Positions 1 through 6,165 of a stretch of 24,676 nt of DNA are shown here, piece after piece (positions within the stretch are counted from its first letter, which is position 1; every line of letters begins with the position of its first letter). The DNA is from Verrucomicrobia bacterium UBA1211 (GTDB lineage: Bacteria; Verrucomicrobiota; Kiritimatiellia; RFP12; UBA1067), in NCBI GenBank assembly GCA_002309585.1, contig DBXN01000101.1, positions 43,158 to 67,833 on the forward strand. Reading direction: 5' to 3'. The translations under genes were made by a program, and so were the position numbers. The notes beneath the pieces are model-generated. The model had not been told where the DNA came from. It ran no database searches and was given only the letters and a program-made list of their open reading frames with translations.

Positions 1-27
1 GGCGAGTTAGCCCGCGTTTCTCTTCAC

Positions 28-45
28 GTTGTTTTGGTTGTTTTC
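28..45. repeat. Two-copy 9-bp tandem repeat
   Basis: Two adjacent 9-mers, GTTGTTTTG and GTTGTTTTC, differ only at the last base. They lie in the spacer before the first gene. Nothing else in bases 1-105 can be assigned to a gene, and any upstream gene ends at or before the window edge. The repeat fits the short-period repeats seen in other spacers of this window, but with only two copies it could be chance. Confidence 0.4.
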
Positions 46-105
46 CGATTCCAGTCGGCATGGGTGGAAAAAACAAATGCGCCGTCAGGCTCGGCGATGC
101 GGGGC

Positions 106-135
106 TTGAATCCGTTTGGGAAGGTGTGGTATGAT
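106..135 (+). promoter_or_regulatory. Sigma-70-type promoter for the first gene
   Basis: TTGAAT at 106-111, an 18-bp spacer, then TATGAT at 130-135, with TGG (a TGn extended -10) at 127-129. Transcription would start near 142, leaving a leader of about 24 bases that contains the ribosome binding site GGAGGAA at 154-160. It is the first of five promoters in the window with this 18-bp plus TGn layout. Confidence 0.6.
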
Positions 136-165
136 CTCCCTGTTACGTTGAGTGGAGGAAACACG

Positions 166-2580
166 ATGCGGATCAGATATTTAGCGGTGATGGGAATGGT
201 CCTTTACGCCGGAATCGCCGGGGCGGATGGGAAACGGTGCATCAGCGGAATCTATCCGCATCTGGCGATGTACAACAACGAGGGGGAGTGCGGGACTGGC
301 GTGGTGGCGGTGTGGGGAAACCGGCTGTGGACGGTGACCTACGCGCCACATTGCCCGAACGGGTCGTCGGATAAGTTTTACGAGATCACGCCGGAACTGG
401 AGCAGATCGTCCGTCCGGAGAGCGTGGGCGGAACCCCCGCGAACCGGATGATCCACCGGGAGTCGGGCCAACTCTTCATCGGGCCGTATGTCATCGATCG
501 GGATTTAAAAGTACGGGTGATCCCGCCTTCCGCGATGTTCGGCCGGCTCACGGCGAATATGCGCCATCTCACCGATCCCGCGAATAAGATCTACTACGCG
601 ACGATGGAGGAAGGTTTCTATGAGGTGGACGTCCGATCACTCGCGGTGAAGGAACTCTACCAGGATGCGAACCGCCAGCCCGACCACGGCGGGAAGTTGC
701 TTCCCGGTTACCACGGGAAGGGCGCCTATACGGCGCAGGGAAGGGTCGTCTACGCGAACAACGGGGAGACCGGGGCGGCCGCGCAGCGGGATCCGACGAT
801 CACCTCCGGCGTTCTGGCGCAATGGGATGGGAAGGATTGGGAGGTGGTCCTGCGAAACCAGTTCACGGAGGTGACCGGTCCGGGCGGCATCGAGGGGAAC
901 CGTGACCCGGCCCGTGATCCGCTCTGGAGCATTGGGTGGGATTACCGGTCGCTCATCCTGATGGTACTTGACGGCGGGAAGTGGCGCCGGTACCGCCTGC
1001 CAAAGGGGAGCCACAGCTACGATGGCGCGCACGGGTGGAACACCGAGTGGCCGCGTATCCGTGAGATCGGAGAGGAGGATCTGCTGATGACAATGCATGG
1101 CACCTTCTGGCGTTTCCCGAAAAACCTCTCGGCGCAACGGTCGGCGGGGATTCGTCCCCGGTCGAACTATATCAAGGTGATCGGCGATTTCTGCCGGTGG
1201 AACGACCGGATCGTTTTCGGCTGCGACGACAGTGCCAAGAGCGAGTTCCTGAACAAGCGCCGCGCGAAGGGAAATCTGAAGGGACCGGGCCAGTCGAACT
1301 CCAATCTCTGGTTTGTCGAGCCGGAACGGTTGGATCATTTGGGCCCGGCGATCGGCCGAGGCGCGGTTTGGATGCACGATGACGTGAAAGCGGGAGAATG
1401 GAGCGATCCCTATCTGCTCGACGGCTATGACCGACGGGACTTGTACCTGTTCCACGGCGCGTCCGAAACGGCGCGGTTCCGGCTGGCGTTTGACCGCGCG
1501 GGAAACGGTCAGTGGGAGGAGGGGCCGGAGGTGACGGTGCCGCCCGGGCAGGTGACGGTCGTGCCGCTTTCGGCGGAACGCGCGGCCTGGGTCCGGTTGG
1601 CGATGCGGCAGACAGCGCGTGGTGTGACGGCGGAATTTCTCTATGTGAATGGCGATGCCCGGCCCTTAGCGTCCGATGCGCGTTTCGCGGGGTTGGCGCG
1701 TCCCGATACCGCCGACCGATTGGGTGGCCTGGTCTACGGGCGCGGGGCGAATCTCCGGACGCTGGGCGTGGCGGCGTACCGCCAGACGGGCACGACGGTG
1801 AAGTCGGTCGGCTTCTATCAGATGGGGGCGGATCTGAAGCTTGAGAAGGTCGCCGATCCCAATGCGTTCGGTTACGCGGTCACGAACTACGGAATTCATC
1901 GTGACGGCGTGGAGCTGGATGTGGCATCGGCGGTGATGATCGACAACCAGGGGAAACGATGGCGGTTTCCGCGCGCGTCGGCGGATTGGCAAGAGGCGAA
2001 GCTGGGGGAGCGGCTCTGCCGCGAGGTCTGCACCGAGCGCGATATGCTGAACCTCTGCGGGATCTTTTACGAGCTTCCGGCGGAGAATGCGGGCGGGTTC
2101 GCGAAGGCGCGCGCCATCGCGACGCCGGATTTCACGGTACACGACTACTGTTCGTGGCGCGGGATGCTGATTCTGACGGGTATCGACGCCGCCGCTCCCG
2201 CGTCGGACCACATCATCCGTTCGGCGGATGGTGCCGTCGCGGTGTGGGCGGGCGTTGTGGACGATCTTTGGGCGGCGGGCAAGGCTCGCGGCGTGGGCGG
2301 CCCCTGGAAGGAGAGCGACGTGAAGGCGGGAGCCGTGTCGGATCCCTATCTGCTGACGGGGTTCGACAGGAAGGCGCTGACCCTCTCGCAAAGCGGCGCG
2401 GAACAGGTGACGTTCACACTGGAGATCGATGTGACCGGCATGGGGGATTGGCAGCCGTATAAACGCTACACCGTGGGCCATGCGCCGGTACGCGACACCT
2501 TGGACAGCCTCCGCGCCTATTGGCTCCGTTGCCGTACGGATGCCGATTGCCGGGCGACGGTCTGGTTGGAATATCGGTGA
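166..2580 (+). CDS. Secreted protein of unknown function with internal duplication
   Basis: An 804-residue protein whose function I do not recognise. The start at 166 is preferred over an upstream frame opening at 34 because GGAGGAA lies five bases before it and the N-terminus is then a clean signal peptide (MRIRYLAVMGMVLYAGIAGA). The first ~250 residues are rich in short WDG-type beta segments and suggest a beta-propeller-like fold; this is inference. Two copies of a ~165-residue module can be aligned by eye: residues ~303-470 and ~624-785. Both contain the order EE/ERDxL, a DxCxW segment, DVKAGxxSDPYLLxGxDR, and a G(N/M)GxW segment. The second copy ends at the C-terminus. There is no catalytic motif I can name. 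It sits upstream of a secreted GH97 glycosidase, which suggests a role in polymer binding or breakdown outside the cytoplasm. Confidence 0.75.
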   Translation: MRIRYLAVMGMVLYAGIAGADGKRCISGIYPHLAMYNNEGECGTGVVAVWGNRLWTVTYAPHCPNGSSDKFYEITPELEQIVRPESVGGTPANRMIHRESGQLFIGPYVIDRDLKVRVIPPSAMFGRLTANMRHLTDPANKIYYATMEEGFYEVDVRSLAVKELYQDANRQPDHGGKLLPGYHGKGAYTAQGRVVYANNGETGAAAQRDPTITSGVLAQWDGKDWEVVLRNQFTEVTGPGGIEGNRDPARDPLWSIGWDYRSLILMVLDGGKWRRYRLPKGSHSYDGAHGWNTEWPRIREIGEEDLLMTMHGTFWRFPKNLSAQRSAGIRPRSNYIKVIGDFCRWNDRIVFGCDDSAKSEFLNKRRAKGNLKGPGQSNSNLWFVEPERLDHLGPAIGRGAVWMHDDVKAGEWSDPYLLDGYDRRDLYLFHGASETARFRLAFDRAGNGQWEEGPEVTVPPGQVTVVPLSAERAAWVRLAMRQTARGVTAEFLYVNGDARPLASDARFAGLARPDTADRLGGLVYGRGANLRTLGVAAYRQTGTTVKSVGFYQMGADLKLEKVADPNAFGYAVTNYGIHRDGVELDVASAVMIDNQGKRWRFPRASADWQEAKLGERLCREVCTERDMLNLCGIFYELPAENAGGFAKARAIATPDFTVHDYCSWRGMLILTGIDAAAPASDHIIRSADGAVAVWAGVVDDLWAAGKARGVGGPWKESDVKAGAVSDPYLLTGFDRKALTLSQSGAEQVTFTLEIDVTGMGDWQPYKRYTVGHAPVRDTLDSLRAYWLRCRTDADCRATVWLEYR

Positions 2581-2609
2581 GGTTTGGGGAACGGTGAGAA
2601 GGAAAAATG

Positions 2610-2637
2610 AACGCTCAACCCTCAACGCTCAACGGTT
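2610..2637. repeat. Heptamer tandem array (AACSCTC type), copy A
   Basis: Consecutive 7-mers AACGCTC, AACCCTC, AACGCTC, AACGGTT begin 30 bases after the stop of the first gene. The same unit recurs at 6172-6206 and, on the opposite strand and more degenerate, at 14116-14143. It is intergenic and adjacent to a hairpin-rich segment. Confidence 0.75.
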
Positions 2638-2652
2638 AAACACACGGATTTG

Positions 2653-2697
2653 TTCGCCGCTAACGCGGCTCACCGTTTCAGAACGGCGAATGCCGTT
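2653..2697 (+). promoter_or_regulatory. Candidate structured leader with competing hairpins
   Basis: Three hairpins with four-base loops follow one another: GCCGC-TAAC-GCGGC (2656-2669), CCGTT-TCAG-AACGG (2673-2686) and AACGGC-GAAT-GCCGTT (2682-2697). The last two share the strand 2682-2686, so they exclude each other. A longer-range stem, TTCGCCG (2653-2659) with CGGCGAA (2684-2690), competes with all of them. No U-tract follows, so this is not a simple terminator. An attenuator-like leader for the GH97 gene is possible but unproven, and I cannot match it to a known riboswitch. I also see no convincing promoter upstream of it. Confidence 0.35.
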
Positions 2698-2701
2698 TGG
2701 G

Positions 2702-2736
2702 AGTTCAATGGCTGAAGTCTGATGTCTTGTGGCTGA
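2702..2736. repeat. Heptamer-period degenerate repeat (TGGCTGA type)
   Basis: Reading in steps of seven gives AGTTCAA, TGGCTGA, AGTCTGA, TGTCTTG, TGGCTGA. Two units are identical and lie exactly 21 bases apart. It lies directly before the GH97 ribosome binding site. The sequence differs from the AACSCTC array about 65 bases upstream, but the period is the same. Confidence 0.5.
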
Positions 2737-2758
2737 AAGGATGGAAAGGGGTATGGTT

Positions 2759-4732
2759 ATGCGGAATGGAATGTGGATGGGCGTGCTGTTCGGGCTGCTG
2801 ACCGTCTGTGGGGCGGTAGCGCAGCAGGGTGAGACTTATCGTGTGGTCTCCCCCGATTCGCAGGTGACGGTTCAGGTGACGGTGGGGGACGGGCTTTCGT
2901 GGTCGCTTTCCCGGAAGGGGACGCCGCTCGTTCTTCCGTCACGGCTGGGTCTGGCCTTTAAGGATCAGCAGCCGTTCGGTCGGATGCGTGTGGCGGATCG
3001 GCAGGAACGGACGATCGACACCGTCTGGGAAAATCGCCTCTACCGGCAGCGCCGGATCCGGGATTACGCCCGTGAGCTGACGTTGCATCTGGAGGAGACG
3101 GACGCACCGAAGCGGAAGCTGGATTTGGTTTTCCGCGCGTATGACACCGGCATCGCTTTCCGCTACGGGATTCCCGCGCAACCGGGTTTGGACACCTTTA
3201 CGCTGACGGCGGATGAGACGGCGTGCCGGTTCGCGGGGGATCCGGAAGGGTGGATCACCACCTATGGCGGATACAAGACCTCGCAGGAGTGTCCCTTCAA
3301 CCATGTCCGGCTCTCCTCGATCAAGCCGGATGCCCTGATCGGGAGCCCGATGATCATCGAGGTCGGGGATCAGCTGGCGGCGTTCGCGGAGGCCGACCTG
3401 ACCGACTGGTCCGGGATGTTCTTCGCGGTCTCGCCGGAGAAGGCGGCGGGAACAGAGGTCGTGACCCGGCTCAGCCCTCGGTTGGACGGGCAGGGGCTGG
3501 TGGTCTCGCGGGCACCGAGGCTCGCGCCGTGGCGTGTGGTGATACTCGGCGACAAGCCGGTCGATCTCGTGAACCACAGCGCGTTGATCCTGACGCTCAA
3601 CCCGCCGCCGGAGGGGGGCGACGCGGCGTTTGCGTGGGTCAAGCCCGGTGCAACGGGTTGGGATTGGTGGGTTGGCTCCAAGTTGACCCAGTCCGGGATC
3701 CGGGAACAGATCGACTTCGCGGCCGAGATGGGTTGGCCGTACCACACGATCGACGCCGGTTGGTACGGGCGGCCGAATCACGGTCCCGGGGTGAAACTGG
3801 CGCCGCGCGCGGATCTTGATTTCCCCGCCCTCTTCGCCTATGCGAAGGAGAAGGGTGTGGGACTTTGGCTATGGGTCTACTGGTCGGCATTGGAGGACAA
3901 CGGCATTGACACGACTTTCGACGCGTTCGAGCGGTGGGGTGTCAAGGGTGTGAAGATCGACTTCATGGACCGGCAGGATCAGGAGATGGTGCAGTGGTAC
4001 GAAAAGGTGGTCCGCTCGGCGGCGAAACACCACATTCTGGTGAATTTCCACGGCGCCTTCAAGCCGACGGGGATGAACCGGACCTGGCCGAACCAGATCA
4101 CGCGGGAGGGGATTCTCGGGAACGAGTACAACAAGTTCAGCGACCGCGTCACGCCTGCCCACACGGCGACCCTCCCCTTCACGCGCTATCTGCTGGGACC
4201 TGGCGACTTCACGCCCGGCAGCTTCGATAACGTCTTCCGGCGCGATTTTGTCCAGCAGAACAAGCGGAAGAGCGAGAACGGACCGGTTCTCGCGCAGGAG
4301 ATCGGGACGCGCGCCCATGCGCTGGCCCTCTGCGTGGCGTATGACAGCCCGCTCATGACCCTTTGTGACTGGCCCGAGCGGTATCGGGGTCAGCCGGGTG
4401 TCGAGCTTTTGCGGAACCTGCCCACCGTGTGGGATCAGACGATCGCGCTGGCGGGGGAGATCGCCCGTTATTATTCGGTTGCCCGGCAGAGCGCGGACGG
4501 CGCGTGGTACTGGGCGGCGATGACCGTCGAGCCGCGCCGGTTGGAGCAGCCACTGACTTTCCTCGGCGAGGGAACCTATACCGCGACGCTCTACACCGAC
4601 GCGTCCGACAGTGCCCGTGATGCGCGGGCGCTGGCCATCCGGACGCAGACGGTGACCGCCCGGGACACGCTGACGCTCGACCTCGCCGCCGAAGGCGGTA
4701 GCGTGGTGGTGTTTCGAAAGACGGCGAAGTGA
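2759..4732 (+). CDS. Secreted GH97 family glycoside hydrolase
   Basis: A 657-residue GH97-type alpha-glycosidase (alpha-galactosidase or alpha-glucosidase), probably exported to cleave glycans outside the cytoplasm. The start at 2759 is chosen from several in-frame starts because GGAAAGGGG lies seven bases upstream; it gives a signal peptide ending near AVAQ. The N-terminal sandwich (from ~residue 22) has the typical SPDSQVTVQV opening. The barrel shows GWDWWVGS, YHTIDAGWYG, GLWLWVYW and KGVKIDFMDR. The Asp of KIDF is D401 and the second Glu of TREGILGNE is E456. Their spacing of 55 equals that of nucleophile D415 and acid/base E470 in the retaining Bacteroides enzyme BtGH97b (recalled), so a retaining mechanism is inferred. 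A C-terminal beta domain completes a family-typical length. The substrate cannot be fixed from sequence alone. Confidence 0.92.
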   Translation: MRNGMWMGVLFGLLTVCGAVAQQGETYRVVSPDSQVTVQVTVGDGLSWSLSRKGTPLVLPSRLGLAFKDQQPFGRMRVADRQERTIDTVWENRLYRQRRIRDYARELTLHLEETDAPKRKLDLVFRAYDTGIAFRYGIPAQPGLDTFTLTADETACRFAGDPEGWITTYGGYKTSQECPFNHVRLSSIKPDALIGSPMIIEVGDQLAAFAEADLTDWSGMFFAVSPEKAAGTEVVTRLSPRLDGQGLVVSRAPRLAPWRVVILGDKPVDLVNHSALILTLNPPPEGGDAAFAWVKPGATGWDWWVGSKLTQSGIREQIDFAAEMGWPYHTIDAGWYGRPNHGPGVKLAPRADLDFPALFAYAKEKGVGLWLWVYWSALEDNGIDTTFDAFERWGVKGVKIDFMDRQDQEMVQWYEKVVRSAAKHHILVNFHGAFKPTGMNRTWPNQITREGILGNEYNKFSDRVTPAHTATLPFTRYLLGPGDFTPGSFDNVFRRDFVQQNKRKSENGPVLAQEIGTRAHALALCVAYDSPLMTLCDWPERYRGQPGVELLRNLPTVWDQTIALAGEIARYYSVARQSADGAWYWAAMTVEPRRLEQPLTFLGEGTYTATLYTDASDSARDARALAIRTQTVTARDTLTLDLAAEGGSVVVFRKTAK

Positions 4733-4748
4733 GGCGGAATTGAGGGGA

Positions 4749-4800
4749 CTAGGGTTCTAGATGATCTAGAATTCTAGAAAGCCTAGCGGTGCTAGATGAT
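4749..4800. repeat. CTAG-anchored 8-9 bp tandem array
   Basis: Six CTAG tetramers start at 4749, 4757, 4766, 4774, 4783 and 4792, at intervals of 8, 9, 8, 9 and 9. The units are CTAGGGTT, CTAGATGAT, CTAGAATT, CTAGAAAGC, CTAGCGGTG and CTAGATGAT. The 9-step continues through CGAGAAGTT and GAGGAGAAC, the latter carrying the ribosome binding site of the protease gene. CTAG is usually one of the rarest tetramers in bacterial DNA, which makes the density striking. It fills most of the 89-base spacer, and I see no promoter there. Confidence 0.8.
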
Positions 4801-4821
4801 CGAGAAGTTGAGGAGAACGAT

Positions 4822-5994
4822 ATGAATGCGCATTCGCCGATTTTGACGATCGCCCTTCTGGCGATGATCGCATTTCTGGTTGTCCAAACCCGGCGCGATA
4901 ATCGGATGCGGCTGGAAAATGAGCGGTTGGTGCAGGCGTTGCAGGAGATGCGCGGGGAGGCGCGCGACATGCCGTTGCCCGGGCCGGAGAAGCGGAGCGA
5001 GCCGCCGCCCGCGTCGGGCGGGACGGTACATTCGGAGGGTACCGCCGTTTACCGACGCGTCTCGCCTTCGGTGGTCGCCGTCGCGAACAACGCGCTGGTC
5101 CGGCGCGGGTATTTCAGCGTCCGGCTGGTCGAGGTGCCGCAGGGGACGGGCACGGGTTTCGTCTGGGATGAGGAGGGACACATCGTCAGCAACTACCATG
5201 TGGTCCATCAGGCCAATACCCTGACGGTGACCTTCCCTGACGGTACCCAGTATCCCGCCGACCTGGTCGGTGTGTCGCCGGATTATGATCTGGCGGTTCT
5301 GAAGGTCAACGCGCCGGCCGAGAAGCTGCATCCCGTGACAACCGCCGATTCGCGCCGGCTCCAGGTGGGACAGCCGGTCTATGCGATCGGCAATCCCTTC
5401 GGTTTGGATACCACGCTCTCGGCGGGGATCGTCAGCGCGTTGGGACGGACGATCACCTCGATGACCGAACGGAAAATCAAAGATGTGATCCAGACCGACG
5501 CGGCGATCAATCCCGGCAATTCGGGCGGACCGTTGCTGGACGCGGCGGGGAATCTGGTGGGGGTGAACACGGCGATCATCAGCCCGAGCGGGGCATACGC
5601 GGGAATCGGTTTCGCGGTCCCCTCGGCGACGGTCTCGCGCGTCGTGCCGCAGTTGATCGAGAAGGGCCATGTGACGCGTGCGGGATTGGGGGTTGAGCTG
5701 TTGCCCGACCACATCACGGAGCGTTCCGGCTTGGAGGGTGTCGCGATCTATGCGGTGCCGGAGGGAAGCCAGGCCGACCGCGCGGGGCTGGAGGGCCTGG
5801 CGGTGAACCGGCGGTACGGGGAGGTCCGTTTCGGCGACATCATCGTGGGGATCGATGGGAAACCGGTTCGGACGGTCGAGGATCTCCAGTCGCTGCTTGA
5901 CGCGCGCCAACCCGGCGACACCGTCCGGCTGAAGGTGAACCGGAACGGGAAAACGCGCGAACTGTCCGTGCGGCTAATGGCGGAAGAAGAATGA
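4822..5994 (+). CDS. Membrane-anchored HtrA/Deg serine protease with one PDZ domain
   Basis: A 390-residue trypsin-like protease for quality control or regulated cleavage of envelope proteins. The start at 4822 follows GAGGAG by six bases; an earlier in-frame GTG at 4789 lies inside the CTAG repeat and is rejected. Residues ~6-22 form one hydrophobic segment (signal anchor), followed by a short charged, coiled-coil-like stretch to ~residue 48. The catalytic triad is visible as H126 (NYHVV), D156 (DYDLAVL) and S234 (GNSGGP), with the usual TGTGF and INPGNSGGPL context. A single PDZ domain covers ~288-388. Its form (EGVAIYAVPEGSQADRAGL, then a GDIIVGIDGKPV segment) resembles the Deg1/Deg8 and DegS style rather than two-PDZ DegP. 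It lies between two secreted glycan enzymes, so a role in folding quality control of exported proteins is plausible. Confidence 0.93.
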   Translation: MNAHSPILTIALLAMIAFLVVQTRRDNRMRLENERLVQALQEMRGEARDMPLPGPEKRSEPPPASGGTVHSEGTAVYRRVSPSVVAVANNALVRRGYFSVRLVEVPQGTGTGFVWDEEGHIVSNYHVVHQANTLTVTFPDGTQYPADLVGVSPDYDLAVLKVNAPAEKLHPVTTADSRRLQVGQPVYAIGNPFGLDTTLSAGIVSALGRTITSMTERKIKDVIQTDAAINPGNSGGPLLDAAGNLVGVNTAIISPSGAYAGIGFAVPSATVSRVVPQLIEKGHVTRAGLGVELLPDHITERSGLEGVAIYAVPEGSQADRAGLEGLAVNRRYGEVRFGDIIVGIDGKPVRTVEDLQSLLDARQPGDTVRLKVNRNGKTRELSVRLMAEEE

Positions 5995-6150
5995 AAAATG
6001 AGGGAAGAGGGTGATTATGGCATTGTGGAAATATGGCAATGTGGCATTATGGTAATGTGGCGGTGTGAAATTTCATAATGGCTTAATGTCATCATTCCAT
6101 CATTTCAGAATTTCAGAATGAAAATGGGGAACGGGGAAAGAATGGGAACG
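5991..6150. repeat. Octamer-phased degenerate array filling the spacer
   Basis: From the stop codon of the protease gene onward the spacer can be read in 8-base steps with no phase slip. Units from 6015 are TTATGGCA, TTGTGGAA, ATATGGCA, ATGTGGCA, TTATGGTA, ATGTGGCG, GTGTGAAA. Then come TTTCATAA, TGGCTTAA, TGTCATCA, TTCCATCA, TTTCAGAA, TTTCAGAA, TGAAAATG. TGG occurs at exactly 6018, 6026, 6034, 6042, 6050 and 6058, and most units end in A. The unit drifts along the array (TGG-rich, then TTTCA-rich, then GGGAA-rich). The segment is more AT-rich than the genes around it and contains no clear promoter. Confidence 0.7.
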
Positions 6151-6165
6151 AGAGGAATGAAAAGG

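Noticed and set aside
71..96. Minus-strand terminator (CGCCG-TCAGGCT-CGGCG near an A-rich run)
   Set aside because: Only five base pairs, the U-rich run is separated from the stem, and no minus-strand gene is known to end there.
4789..4821. GTG start extending the HtrA protease by 11 residues
   Set aside because: It lies in the CTAG repeat, lacks a ribosome binding site, and adds acidic residues before the membrane anchor.
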